The notes: generated by a model not told the origin, from the sequence alone. Shown: positions 24,601 to 36,508, counted from the stretch's first letter. The stretch: 64,000 nucleotides of DNA from Solicoccozyma terricola (GCA_001600875.1 BCLD01000001.1:1492070-1556069), one strand, 5' to 3'. Made by a program: numbers and translations.

Positions 24601-25237
24601 CCAAACGGGAAAGCTGACCCATGTTGTGCTCTAGGTTGGTGATGGCATCAATGATTCACCGGCTCTGGTAGCGGCGTCGCTCGGCATCGCACTGTCTTCC
24701 GGCACATCCGTGGCCATTGAGGCAGCTGATATTGTCCTCATGCGGTCCGACCTCCTCGATGTCGTTGCCGCTCTTGATTTGGGTCGCACTATCTTCGCCA
24801 AAATCAGAGCCAACCTGGTCTGGGCGTGCTTTTACAACGTTCTCATGATTCCTCTGGCTATGGGTTTCTTCTTGCCATGGGGTTTGCATCTGCATCCTAT
24901 GATGGCGGCGGCGGCAATGGCGTTTTCGAGTGTGTCAGTCGTCGTCAATTCGCTAACGTTGAGGGTGAGTTTTCTGCGACCTCGTCGTAGCGCGTCACAA
25001 ATTTGATTGATGCCGTATGCTTCACAGTGGTGGCGACGACCTGCTGGATCAGTAATGCCGGGCCAACCCATAGAACAAGGAGGCCTCAAGCTTGGATTGG
25101 TCGAGCTGTACGATGATGCGAAGGAAGTGCTCATAGACTGGACGTCGCGTACGATTGGGTCAAGGAGGGGCAGTAAGATGCCATCGAGGACGCCTAACAC
25201 GGCACGAGGGTACGAGGAGATACCGATGGGTCCTTGA
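21688..25237 (+). CDS. CCC2: Copper-transporting P1B-type ATPase (Ccc2/ATP7-like)
   Basis: This pump loads Cu(I) into the secretory pathway, for example for multicopper oxidases such as laccase and Fet3 (family knowledge). Five exons are read: 21688-21882, 21991-22874, 22944-24573, 24635-24964 and 25028-25237, giving 1082 residues. One metal-binding HMA domain has [15 protein letters not shown], split by the first intron. A second HMA-like segment (about residues 215-280, [20 protein letters not shown]) lacks the CxxC. Catalytic motifs are all present: TGEA, the membrane metal site CPC in [15 protein letters not shown] (near residue 615), DKTGT (near 659), SEHPLA, MLTGD and [11 protein letters not shown], split by an intron. 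The hydrophilic tail ends EEIPMGP. The intact motif set argues for an active pump. Confidence 0.95.
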
Positions 25238-25655
25238 GACAGCTTGTATCAATATGAATAGTTGTATGGCAGGTATAGCTAAAGCATTGTCTTGAGTTCT
25301 ACTGGCCTGCCGAGCTCTGCTAACTAATGATTCTGGCGCGCATTTGGAGGTAATGGGGAATCAGATCAGTCGCCGCATACCAGATACGAAAGAGCCGGCC
25401 GCAGCCGCACAGAAGGCTGGAGATGTCTTGATTTGGTATCTTTCGTCCAAGGGGTCAGAGATTAGGCACTAATTAGTGAGCTTTTAGGGACATTTGCCCA
25501 TTTGTCTCGGTTCGTAACATCAAGACAGTCTCATCGCTACCCTACGGCCCCTGCATCCGAGCTACATAGATCCGAGAGTCCTCATGGTGAAGCGCTGAAA
25601 TCGCTATCAGGTTCGATCACAAACTTCTTCAGACAACCGCGAAAGGATATCAGCT
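25238..25655. other. Intergenic region before BTB gene 1
   Basis: No gene is seen. It holds the 3' flank of the copper ATPase and the promoter or leader of the first BTB gene. Confidence 0.4.
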
Positions 25656-26251
25656 ATGTCTGCTCAGCCTGAAACACCACACCTCACGCCGGAGTCGTTC
25701 CAAGACCCAACCGCAGACGTCATTCTGCGTTGCCCAGGAGGCGAGACGTTCCGCGTCCACTCTTACGTTCTTAAAGCCAACAGGTGAGGACTGGAAGGAT
25801 GTTGTAACATATGCATCATCTGAGCCTGTCTTCTAGTGTCGTCTTCCTTGACATGCTTCAAGTGGCCAACTCTAGTAGTGAAATTCCAGTTGAGGAGTCG
25901 CAATTGACAATCTCCAATGTCCTTGGCATACTATATGCCAAAAAGCTTCCCCTCCTTGATTTCGCTGAATGCGAGGACCTGCACAAAGCGGTAGACAAGT
26001 ATAATTTCTTGCACGTAATGGACAAAGTCGTGCCTAATTGCACCGAGTTGCTCAGAAAGCGAAGCAGCCAAGCAATGGACATACTCTGTTTTGCAGCCAA
26101 GCTGGACAACCCAAGACTGGCAAAGGAAGCACTGGCGTGTCTCTGCAATTATTCTTTCACTCAACCATTGTCGTGGTCCTTGGATAGAGTTGAGAAACTG
26201 GGGATTCCCTACTATCTGCGCATTATAAAAGCATGGGACAGTGTTGATTGA
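25656..26251 (+). CDS. BTB/POZ-domain protein 1, C-terminus interrupted by a solo LTR
   Basis: This is a single-domain BTB protein; BTB folds mediate dimerisation and often Cullin-3 recruitment, but no specific role is shown. Exons are 25656-25783 and 25837-26251. The first carries DPTADVILRCPGGETFRVHSY and the intron falls inside LKANR. The second continues SVVFLDMLQVANSS, the helical BTB remainder and a C-terminal helical region with YYLRIIKAWDS. The reading frame then runs into the long terminal repeat at 26242 and stops after VD, giving 180 residues. The three paralogues in this window have 193-207. The missing tail lies just beyond the LTR (26629-26707). It is either a slightly truncated gene or a gene with an LTR-derived intron. 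Confidence 0.8.
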
Positions 26252-26623
26252 CTAAGCGAAATGGGTGATGAAGGTGAAGCTTGATGGCTGAACTGAGTGG
26301 CAAATGTGTCTGTGTGTTTCTTGGGTTATTACAAAGGGCACTCTCTAGCTTGATCTACCTTGCTTATATATCCATCAGGACAGGTATAGACAATGGTCTA
26401 CCTTGCTCCTGCCAAGCCTTATGATACTCCATTGTTCCCTTGTGCCATTGTTCTCCTGCTATTGTTCTTATCCTATTGTTCTCTTGCTTATTGTTATCCA
26501 CCTATTGTTCTGTGCCAAGCCAATCCTTTTCCATTGTCTATTGTCTTAGACAGTCCTGAGTCAGTTCCTGAGCAGTACCTAAGTAAGGTACTCCCCCTGG
26601 ATCAGGGATGTCTCATCACAACA
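26242..26623. mobile_element. Solo LTR of a retrotransposon (382 bases, TSD GACAG)
   Basis: The element begins TGTTGATTGAC and ends CATCACAACA, so the termini TGTTG/CAACA form a perfect 5-base inverted repeat with the canonical TG...CA ends. It is flanked on both sides by GACAG (26237-26241 and 26624-26628), a 5-base target duplication typical of LTR elements. Inside are a TATA-like TTATATATCC at about 26364 and an irregular ATTGTTCT-rich tract (26440-26510). There are no internal coding sequences, so this is a solo LTR left by recombination. The insertion splits the C-terminal coding region of BTB gene 1. Family (Ty1/copia or Ty3/gypsy) cannot be decided. Confidence 0.88.
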
Positions 26624-26628
26624 GACAG

Positions 26629-26707
26629 CTACTTGTGGGAAAGCTCGCGCGTGAATCGCACTTATTACGAGAGACCGGACTGGAAGACAATTGCTGAATC
26701 TTTCTGA
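26629..26707 (+). pseudogene. Detached C-terminal tail of BTB gene 1
   Basis: Directly after the LTR's target duplication, the frame reads SYLWESSRVNRTYY then ERPDWKTIAESF and stops. Its position, length and the pattern tryptophan-x-x-hydrophobic...Phe match the tails of the other BTB genes here (LDWERAAYHFKIKD, LSWTRVSEKFRLED). It is in frame with BTB gene 1 once the LTR and one target copy are removed, so it is the original end of that gene. Confidence 0.85.
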
Positions 26708-27597
26708 TTCTGCCTGTAAAGACAAGGTCCGGTACCTATCATAGAACCTATTTTTCTTTCACCACATGGTCTGCAGCTTCAGTCTTCGATTGAAGTTAGA
26801 ATCCGTCTGAGGCCGTCGTAAATTTCGTAGCAGAAGCGATTTCGTTGTCAAGTTAACTATTTTGACAGTTTGACATTGTTATTGTTAAGCCACAACCTGG
26901 ATATGGTCAAGTGTATAGTCTATAACACGAATTGTTAAAGCTTCCTGGTCAAATCGCACGGGTACAATGGGGGTTTGTAGTGATGGACACCATTCAATAT
27001 TGTCACGGCCTGCCAATGTTTAGGCTTGGCGGTCAAGCTATAGAAATTCGGCTCATCACGGTAACAGTACGATGGAAATCCGAAGTAAGAGTACAGGAAT
27101 GCAGACGCCTATGCCCTAAGGTCTCAGATCTAATGTGCAAAAAAGCTGAGGTCCCAATAGCATCCACGTACATTAACCGAAACTTCGTAGGCTGTGTGGA
27201 AAGAGCGTCAGAATAGCCGAATGAGCCCTGAAACACCGATCCCAAGGCAGGGCAGGCAGCCCTGCTTCGGATGACTTCGATCGACTATTATCACCTGACT
27301 GGGGATTTGGTGACGAGGACGTCCTACTGGTAAGCGTACTGCGGGAGATCCCTACCAACCCGACACCAATCAGGACCCTGAGACATGTTCCAGGGGGGCG
27401 GCCAGAAATCGCCCAGAAATCTTGCTGACTGTTTACAAAGATAATGAGCTTGATGATGATTCTCACAAACTTGAGGTTGGCAAATTACATCCCACGCTTC
27501 TACATATACATCGTCATACCAAATCCTATTTGGCATTATTTTCTGATTCCAACAGCAGGAAAGAATCACCGTCTTTTACCCCACATCATTATCAGCG
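26708..27597. other. Intergenic region between BTB genes 1 and 2
   Basis: No convincing gene or element in about 0.9 kb. Frames present (for example 26932-27216) have atypical composition and no motifs. The final 150 bases before 27598 are likely the promoter and leader of BTB gene 2. Confidence 0.45.
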
Positions 27598-28284
27598 ATG
27601 TCCGGTTCCGAGTTTCAAGATCCTACTGCCGACGTTGTCCTCCGCTGTGGAGACGTAAAGCTTCGTGTTCATTCACACATGCTCAAGAGTCACAGGTGAG
27701 GAGGACTACAAGCGAATTTGAAGTCTATTCACAGACTGAGCCAGCCAGTTCCCTACAGTTCTGTTTTCCGAGACCTGCTCGAAGCGGCGAAAGGAACCGA
27801 GATTCCACTCGAGGAGTCCTCCGAAACGATCCTCAATCTCCTTTGCATACTTTATGGCAAAGAGCCCACAAGCATAGGGACTGTTAATGGCAAATCTCCC
27901 CGTCTCTTGACCCCTACCGAATGCACTAATCTACTCGAAGCGGTCGATAAATACGATTTTCTACATGTGAAGGAATATATTGCACTCAACTGTCATCATC
28001 TCGTCTACTATCATCTCGTCAACCTGACTATAAAACAGGGTGATTCATGGAAGATCTTATGCATTGCAGCCAAGCTAGACCAACCGTCACTTGCCAAGTA
28101 CGCTATAGCTCTTCTGGACACCGGGACTCCAGGAGCAATATCGGCCGAACAAGCTAGAGAGCTGGGAGTACGCTACTATCACGCCATTATGCAAGCATCA
28201 TACCGTTGTTTGACAGAAGAAGAAAGCCAACGGAAATACCTGAGTTGGACAAGGGTCTCCGAGAAATTTCGACTCGAGGATTGA
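27598..28284 (+). CDS. BTB/POZ-domain protein 2
   Basis: A paralogue of the other BTB genes in the window. Exons 27598-27695 and 27759-28284 give 207 residues. It starts MSGSEFQDPTADVVLRCGD and the intron lies inside KSHR, the same codon and phase as in the three paralogues. The BTB body has SVFRDLLEAAKGTEIPLEES and ILNLLCILYGKEP, followed by a loop longer than in its relatives (SIGTVNGKSPRLLTP). The C-terminal helical part contains SWKILCIAAKLDQPSLAKYA and LGVRYYHAIMQ, ending KFRLED. There is no zinc finger, Kelch, MATH or membrane segment. Role unknown; Cullin-3 adaptor or oligomerisation are only family possibilities. Histone H4 follows 492 bases downstream. Confidence 0.8.
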
Positions 28285-29232
<948 letters not shown>

Positions 29233-30409
29233 GGTGGATGAGCGGAGAGAGAAAGAGAGATAGGGGATGATTTTTGGTTGCTTTGCGCAAAACCCCTGGT
29301 ACCTGGTACAAACCTTCGTTTTCGCTTGTTTTTATTTTTTATTTTGTTTTGTTTAAAAAAGATCTACCTATTCTTCCTGATCAGTTGGATGGGTAACCTC
29401 TTTTGAACATTTATGATATTGGACCGAGTACTTTTGAGCTATCCTGATTGGAGTGGCCCTTGAAGCGTGTATGCTATGCTGTACACGTCATTGCCGGCAA
29501 CACCGTATACGTCATTGAATGAGAGGAACTCTTGCAATCCCTTTACACGTCATTGCCAGCAAACATTTCCTGCTGTCATCAACCACCACAGCACTCTGCC
29601 GGCCGTTTCTTGCACATCCCCTACCCACCCACCTTACCTGCCCACCACCCACTCGTCCTTCATCTCCTCTTCGGCACCCTCCACAGCTCCTACTCTCTTC
29701 ATATCCTCCTCCTCACGACGGCGCTTTCATCCTCTTCGGCGAGCGGACGACCACGTTTCAATTCACCAATAGTCAAAGACTTTTGACGTGCTGTGTTGAC
29801 CGTGTGTCTAAGGGTTCAACTTCGATACATTCAAATATTCGCAAGGAAGAGATTACATCGGTCGTTCAAGTATCGAAGAACGTCTTCAGACTCAACAGAG
29901 AACCAAACGAACGGTCAGCCAAAGGTGCCAGTTGGGTGTGGTCTTTCACCGTTCTCTTGAAAGAGGTGTGAATTAGGTGGAGAATTAATTGGTGGTAGTT
30001 AGGAGATTGAGAAGCGGGACGGTGTGCTCATCTGCGTGACGTTTTCTTTTTTGTCTGGGGAGGATCTAGTGGCTAGACTCGGTCTGGTTGATATAGACGC
30101 TTAGAAATCAAAAGGGGTCTGGTTTGGGTGCAAGGGGTCTAGACGAATCGATTTTTGGTTATTTTAGGTGAGTTTGTCCTTATCGAGATGAGTATGGTGG
30201 AGTCACTGACGTACAGGTCTCCCTTACACCGTCTTCTCGTTCTCCTTATCCACCCTCGTCTATACACTTATCGAACCCCCCGACATCTCTAACGTCGGTT
30301 TTCCATCATTCGACCTCACGCGATTAGTTCTCGCTTTCAACTGATTGATCAACGCCGGGAAGCGGTCGACTTACTATCACGACTTGAACCTCTACTTCGA
30401 CGGCTAAGC
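29233..30409. other. Intergenic region between H4 and the ZDS gene, with ACGTCA repeats
   Basis: About 1.2 kb. Three TA(C/T)ACGTCATTG elements lie at roughly 29482-29493, 29507-29518 and 29553-29564. Two extend to a longer direct repeat, ACACGTCATTGCCRGCAA. ACGTCA is the half-site of ATF/CREB-type bZIP factors, so this may be a control region of the ZDS gene. A 150-codon frame at 29519-29971 has Pro/Ser/Leu-biased composition in its first half and no motif, and I do not call it a gene. Confidence 0.45.
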
Positions 30410-33400
30410 ATGCCGTCAATCGTCACCGATCAGGAGATCCAACGTGAGATTGATACGCTCAGGTGAGTTCCCATTCAATGGAACGTTACAATCACGACCA
30501 CTTGTCTAAAATGTTGTGAGTTTTCCTTACCTCTAGGTCCCTTCGTCGTCGTTCAGAAAGTACAGGTGGTCCAGGAGAGTTGGTTATAGATCCAGATCTC
30601 CCACCGTCAACATCGCCATTAGGTTCATCACCTTCCACGCCATATGGTCAACATCTTCTATCACCGTCTTCACCGACCGCGCAACGTCGTTCGAGATCAA
30701 CAAGTAATGCGAGTGATGGTGCGCTAAGATCGCCAACTTCTCCATCGGGAGGAGGAGTGGGAAGGACGTCGCCTAGAGCTGGTCGTTCGGAATTGAACGG
30801 TAGTGTCGATGCGAATGTAGCTGTCGTCAATTTGGAACACTCCGATCCTCGTACAGGCCCATACGAAAATGGAGAGGAAGACGGTGGAGCACCGTTGCTA
30901 CACGTCACTGGCGGTGCTATGGCTCCTTCCCCATTGGACGATCCGACGCATCTGTTTTGGGTACCAGCACATTTACATCCTGAACTTGCACCAGGGGAAT
31001 TCCGTGCGTTCCTCAAATCACATACGCAGCCGGAAGGAGTTGCGGAGGATTTCGTGGTTGGTGCTCGGGAAAATAGTGAGGCTGGATTAGCGTTTGGAGG
31101 TGGCAGTGGGCTTGAGAGGCGTTTGAGTGCCATGAATCGGAGGAGTTCGTTGTCTCGTGGTGCTAGTACTAGTGGAAGTGATGCTGGTGGTAGTAGTCTC
31201 GGAAGGAAGCGATCGATGCTCTCACGACAATACAATCCTCGTGTGAACGATAACATCGAAGAAGAAGTTCCACCGGTACCGGGTAGCACTCTCGGACGAT
31301 CATCATCGAATCGATCGTCGATATACGGAGGAAGGACGGGAGAGCAAAATCTTACCCTGGAGGATTTACAACGATTGGAGGAATTGGCAGATCAGGCTGC
31401 GGAGGATGGAGGTGGTGATCTTGGGAAAATGAGGAATCTGTTGAGAAGAAGCTTGAGTATCAGTACGACTGGGTCGTTCTCCGAGGGTGAGTGGCGGTGT
31501 CAATCTTCAATCGTGAGGTAAACAACTGAGTCTCCACCACCGTAAACGCAGATGAAGGCTACGCTGGGTTGGATGAGAACGATACACCCATCATCATCCC
31601 TCCTCGCGGTCAGATCCTCCGGAGAACAGCTCGCACAAAGATTCGTAAAGCTCATCTTCCCGGCGACGGCGGCGGACATCGATTCGGTCCTTCTCGCAAG
31701 GGTCGGTCCGGACTACAATCTGGTGGCGAAGATGACGAGCAGGTGGATGATGGTCGGCTATCTCCTCACGAGTTCCATGGCCGTCGGAGAACCAGCGATC
31801 ACTCCGAGGAGAGCGAGGAGATGCACTCTGCAGAGAGTGGATATACTCCAGGTGAACGCGTGGGACTACGGGATGAACGAGCTGTTGAACCTGAGCGTCG
31901 CAAGTTATCGACTGAATCAACCGATGAATCTGCAATCTACGACTCGTATAGTCGAGAAGCAGACACGTCGGTGGAATCTTCGCATTCCTCTTCATCCGTT
32001 CCTGTTGACGACGATGAATCACCACCAAAGTCTAGCAATGGCCATGAGCAGGAGTGGCTCGAGCTTCAGCATTCTCAGCAGCGGACACCCACCGGAAAGG
32101 AGTATGACGACGACAGTCGTCGTGCGATTGTTGGAGAAAGAGCGTCGCCGGATGCTGCGTTCGTCACTCCGCCCTCATCTCCGGAAACACTCAAATATCA
32201 GAGTGTTGAGCAACAGGTCAACCCATACGACCAGCTGCAGCTTCCACAAGCTCGACTGCCGCCGCCTCGAGCTCAAACCGGTCCCAAGACTGACTCTGGG
32301 CCATTGGTCGATGAGCGTACCAGGGAAAGCCGCGAAGCAATCAAAGCCGAGGTGTCCGCTCCCCCACCTCGCACTTCCTCTCCCGTTCAAAGCATTCCCG
32401 AGAAGCGGGAAAAGGAGAAGAAGGGCGGGTTTTTCTCCTCCAAGAAAGACAAGGACACAAAAGGGAAGAAGGAGAAAGAGAAGGAGAAGAAGGAGAAGGA
32501 CGGGTTCTTGGGATCATTGTTTGGTGGCAAGAAAAAGCACGAGGAACAGGCACCGCTCAAGTTCTCTTCAGCAGGACCTGCCGCAGCAGCTGCACTTCTC
32601 GGCACATCAAAGTCAGCAAAGAGCATCGGTCTCACACCACTTGGTCAGAGTTCCCCTATGTCACCTGGCTTCAATAATTACGCTCGGTATCCCATACACG
32701 TCGAGCGAGCGGTATACCGCCTATCTCACATCAAGCTGGCGAATCCAAGGCGGCCGTTGTACGAGCAGGTCCTGATCTCGAATCTCATGTTCTGGTATCT
32801 CAGTATCATCAATCGGAATTCCACGCAACCTTCAACACCTCCAGCGGCGACAGCGACGAATCACGACGAAAAGAAGACGACACCGACATCAACATTCGAC
32901 GAGAAGGTGGCTGCTGGATCTCCCGCGATGGCAGAGAAAGAGTCTCCAAAGTCTTTGAGATCCGTGTCTGGCCACGCGCCTGTCAAGGCTTCTTCGCAGC
33001 CTTCTCCGAACGGTTCGCCTCCGCAGTCTGTTGTAGAGCCACAACAGTCGTCCAAGCGGACGGGTCTTAGTAAGCCTGAGACTCGCGGGCCAAGTCGCAC
33101 CCGTCAGGCGGAGATGCCAATACGGCAACCGCAATACGGCAAGCAGCTGCAAATGGAGGAGTATCAGCGGCCTGGTCCCTCATCTCCGCAACAGCCGCCA
33201 ATTCCACAGCCACAACAGGTACCTCGGTCGAATGGTTCGCCGCCCCCTCGGACAGCTCAGCAACCGCCCCAACCTCAGATGAACAAGCCTCGACAACCTC
33301 AATCACCTACCAACCCTCGCAACGTCCCACCACCGATTATTATCCCAGCACCGCAGATGTCCTCTGATCGGCGACAGTTGTCGCCCCACAATGGGTATGC

Positions 33401-34181
33401 GGGCCCGCCACCCGCCGACCCGATAAGGCGTTCGACGACCGAGCGCATGAATCTATCGTCGGGTGTGCATGAGCCGGCTTACCCAGGCGGTCCGCGACAG
33501 GGTCCATCGCCGCCGATTGCCGAGCGAAGAGGACCACCGCCTGGACCTGGGCCTTCGGCACCGCGAAGTGGCTATCCCTCACACTCTGGACCCCAACCCG
33601 GACAGGTCTTTCAGTATCCCGCCGGCATGGTCAACGTACGACCTGGCCAGGTCTTCCCACCTCAAGTTGGGCAGGTCTTTCATCACCCGCAATACACGCC
33701 GGCTCCGCAGGGATATCCCCTTGGACCCCCTGTGCATGCGAGTGGTCCTCCAATACCAGGGCATCCGTACCCAGGAAACCCGACACAGGGCCAACCTCGT
33801 AATCTCCCTTGGTCCGACGGATCCGCTCCGCTTCCTCCTGGAGCGATGCCGTCGCGTCCAACCGGCGGTCCAGACCAACAATGGATGCGTGGACCAGGAG
33901 GATCACCACGTCAAGCTCCTGCTCAATTATATGACAATCGACGGGGCGATCAATATCCGGACTACCCGCGCGCACCTAGTGGTCCTCGACAACCACCACC
34001 ACCTATGCAGCGAGAAGAACCACCTCGAGGTCCACCTCAACCTCCAGGACCACAGCACCGTTCTTCACCACAGCAGTATCCACAGCAACCTTACAATCCA
34101 TACGCACGGCCTGACCCTGGGCAGCGACAACCTCAATCACAACAGGTCGTACCAGGTATGGTGTTCGAAGGGAGACGATGA
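30410..34181 (+). CDS. Zds1/Zds2-like protein with extended C-terminal tail
   Basis: Zds proteins bind and steer PP2A-Cdc55 in mitotic exit and polarity (yeast knowledge). Exons 30410-30462, 30537-31486 and 31552-34181 sum to 3633 bases, or 1210 residues. Starting at MPSIVTDQEIQREIDTLRSL, the first roughly 150 residues are Ser-rich. The family's N-terminal motif LFWVPAHLHPELAPGEFRAF lies near residue 157. A long disordered acidic/Ser region and a Lys/Glu-rich block (about residues 600-650) follow. The conserved Zds C-terminal domain, YARYPIHVERAVYRLSHIKL and then ANPRRPLYEQVLISNLMFWY, lies near 706-755. In yeast this domain is at the very end; here about 450 Pro/Gln-rich residues follow, ending VPGMVFEGRR. 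Confidence 0.88.
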
Positions 34182-34548
34182 GGAACGCGTTTCGCTCGGA
34201 AGAAGAAGATCGGTTCATTCAGTTTGGCATAAAGGACACTCCATGGATGTTTTACTCCACCATCCATATCATCTCTCCCACTCTCTTTCATATCATGCAT
34301 TGCACATATCTCGTCACTCGATGTAACCAATGTAGCAAACGATCTAACGTCTTCATTTCCGCCCTGTAAAGGACGTGTTGGTCATTGCAATTGCCGATAC
34401 TATCACCGCTACCGCTGTCATTGTATTTGACTGCCGAGTATCCATGCTTTAAAAACGTTATGCTATCTAACATGTAGAAGAAGCTCTTTACAACACCACC
34501 TCACCGGACCCGCATCCGCTGCGCTCCGCTCCACCATTTTCGCCATCC
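34182..34548. other. Convergent intergenic region
   Basis: This 3' flank is shared by the ZDS gene (plus) and the Rpb4-like gene (minus). No gene is seen. Confidence 0.4.
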
Positions 34549-35394
34549 CTATGACATCAACTCTCCTAACGCCTGCTTCAACAAATCCAGTTCGTCCTCT
34601 GTTTCGAACCTTTCGAAGCTGAACTCGCAATGGAAGGCATCACACGAAGGCATCACACTTCAGTCCATCATCCACCTTGCTACCACCGACAGATAAATCC
34701 GTTCCGAACTCACCTGATTATCAAACTCTTCGCCTCGTCAGTCGTCGCAGGTTTCAGATTCAATAATTGCACACATTCGAAATTGGTCAAGTTGAGAGCT
34801 GAGAATTCGGTTTGCCATGTCCTGAAGCCGGTAATAGGCAGGATCGTTAATCTACAGGAAGGAACGATGAGTCGAGAAAAAGGAAGAATGACACGAACGT
34901 GATCTTCTCGCCGTCCCAGTCTGGTCCTCGTGAATCAGTGACGAACTCGGCGAGGTACTGAACTGCTTTAGCGATGACACTGAATATCACACAGACCACA
35001 CCATTTGTTTGTTCAGCTATCTCCTTCTAGCTTCAAGCCCGAACTTTACTGAGGAGAACACCAACTCTTTCTGCATATTCAGATCCAACGGTGCAATCCC
35101 ACCGGCATTGTTTCTCCGTGCTGTGAGAATGAAGTTGGAGGAGTTGGATCCCAGTGGTCGATTCTCAGGGTTGTCAAAGTCTGCAAGACACCACAGTTAA
35201 GAAGTCGTAAGCGACTAGGCGTCGATAGAAGACAGCAGAGGAAATGCGTACCTTCAGGAAGACGACCTTGTTTGATGTCAAAGTCCTCCTGCAACAGCCG
35301 AGGTTGAACAATTAGCCAGCTAATATACCCGTCTCCGGTGTCATAGTAAACACACCTCCCTCTTCTTGAGGTCTCTGAAGTGGCGGACTGACAT
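34549..35394 (-). CDS. Rpb4-type RNA polymerase subunit (Rpb4, alternatively Pol III C17)
   Basis: A small multi-intron gene that becomes visible only when splicing is followed. From MSVRHFRDLKKRE the exons join to EDFDIKQGRLPE, DFDNPENRPLGSNSSNF..., YLAEFVTDSRGPDWDGEKIT, a long exon with LNLTNFECVQLLNLKPATTD and EAKSLIIR, and a last exon SFERFETEDELDLLKQALGE ending LMS. All junctions keep frame with GT-AG borders. The FExxQLxNLxP...DEAKxLI pattern plus the acidic C-terminal helix is the HRDC-like fold of Rpb4/RPC9. DEAKSLI favours Rpb4 (Pol II stalk, paired with Rpb7); QLLNLKP and the ERF end also fit Pol III C17. The N-terminal part is weakly matched, so the exact subunit is open. Confidence 0.6.
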
Positions 35395-35827
35395 GATGGT
35401 GGTACTTGTTGTCCCGGAGGTGGAAGTTGGGCGATGAACTCGTTGAAATGGAGTCTGGGATAGGCAACACCGCGGATCGGAAATTGCCACTTGTTCCTGA
35501 TATCAGACAACTGGTGTCTGAACCACCCCCTTCGCATTGACCATTTGCATCTGATAACGTGTCGCAGTACAGCATGCGAGACTTGCAACATATAGTCATC
35601 AGCTTGAATACATGTTGAACAGGCTAGGGTCTGAAGCGATGGCTATGTGTGTCTAACAGTCTAAGGTGTCTACAAAGGACCCTAGTGGGCTTCGTGAGAA
35701 GTCTCGACCATCGTGAGAGTCGCACCTCGTGCCCAGTCGTCGCTACTAGTAGTACAACCTAGTAGCTACAACGGTCCTGTCACCAGTCCGAACCTCTACG
35801 CCATCATCAGTACTCAAGATATCTACC
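35395..35827. promoter_or_regulatory. Divergent intergenic region before BTB gene 3
   Basis: This lies between the Rpb4-like gene (minus) and BTB gene 3 (plus). Open frames on the minus strand extend into it (to about 35599), so an upstream start or leader for the polymerase subunit is possible. Nothing else is recognised. Confidence 0.4.
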
Positions 35828-36508
35828 ATGTCACCAGAACAAGACGATGAGCCTCTGCCATCCGATGATATAGTCGTTCCAGACCCGGAGTTTCAAGATA
35901 GCAGTGCCGATGTTGTCCTACGCTGCAAGGACACGACTTTCCGAGTTCATTCATACATCTTGAAAGCCAATAGGTACGTACGTGCGAGTAATGATTACGT
36001 TCCCGCCATCTGATGGCGTATATATCTCAGTACTGTATTTGTCGGAATGCTTGAGCTGGCCAACCCCTGCTGTGAAGTTCCCATTGAGGAGTCCAATGGG
36101 ACTATCAGGAACCTCCTATGCATTTTGTATGGGAGATACATGCCTGTTTTAACCATCGACGAAATGGAGAATCTCTTGAATGTCGCGGACAAATACGGCA
36201 TCCTGCGCGTCACAGAGTACATTGCACTCAACTGTCATACTTTACTTCAAAAGAAGGGAAGAGGAGGAGGACCGGTGGTGTTTCACATTCTATGCTTGGC
36301 AGCTCGTCTGGAAGATCCGGTGTTAGCGAAAGCAGCTGTTCCACTCTTGGACAGTCCTTGTCCAATGGAATGGAGCCTGAAGGACGTCACCCGATTAGGT
36401 CTACGCTATTATCTAGGCGTTATACATGCTTGGCATAAGGTCAATCCAAGCTCCCAAAACAAATTGGATTGGGAGCGCGCTGCCTACCATTTTAAAATCA
36501 AAGACTGA
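35828..36508 (+). CDS. BTB/POZ-domain protein 3
   Basis: A paralogue of the BTB genes at 25656, 27598 and 37308. Exons 35828-35973 and 36031-36508 give 207 residues. A 25-residue acidic leader (MSPEQDDEPLPSDDIVVPD) precedes the conserved FQDSSADVVLRCKDTTFRVH. The intron falls inside KANR, as in all copies. The body shows TVFVGMLELANPCCEVPIEE and IRNLLCILYGRYMP, a helical C-terminal region with HILCLAARLEDPVLAKAAVP and LGLRYYLGVIHAWHK, and the tail LDWERAAYHFKIKD. There are no extra domains. Together with its relatives it forms a lineage-specific-looking family. Biochemical role unknown. Confidence 0.82.

Noticed and set aside
26393..26707. A 104-codon frame spanning the LTR and beyond
   Set aside because: Its first part is LTR sequence; only the last 26 codons are genuine, as the detached tail of BTB gene 1.
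29519..29971. A 150-codon plus-strand frame after histone H4
   Set aside because: Pro/Ser/Leu-biased from a pyrimidine-rich sequence, no domain, lies in the promoter region with ACGTCA repeats, no splice support.
35079..35591. A 170-codon minus-strand frame over the Rpb4-like gene
   Set aside because: It reads through introns in a different frame from the spliced model; only the spliced reading gives a recognisable protein.
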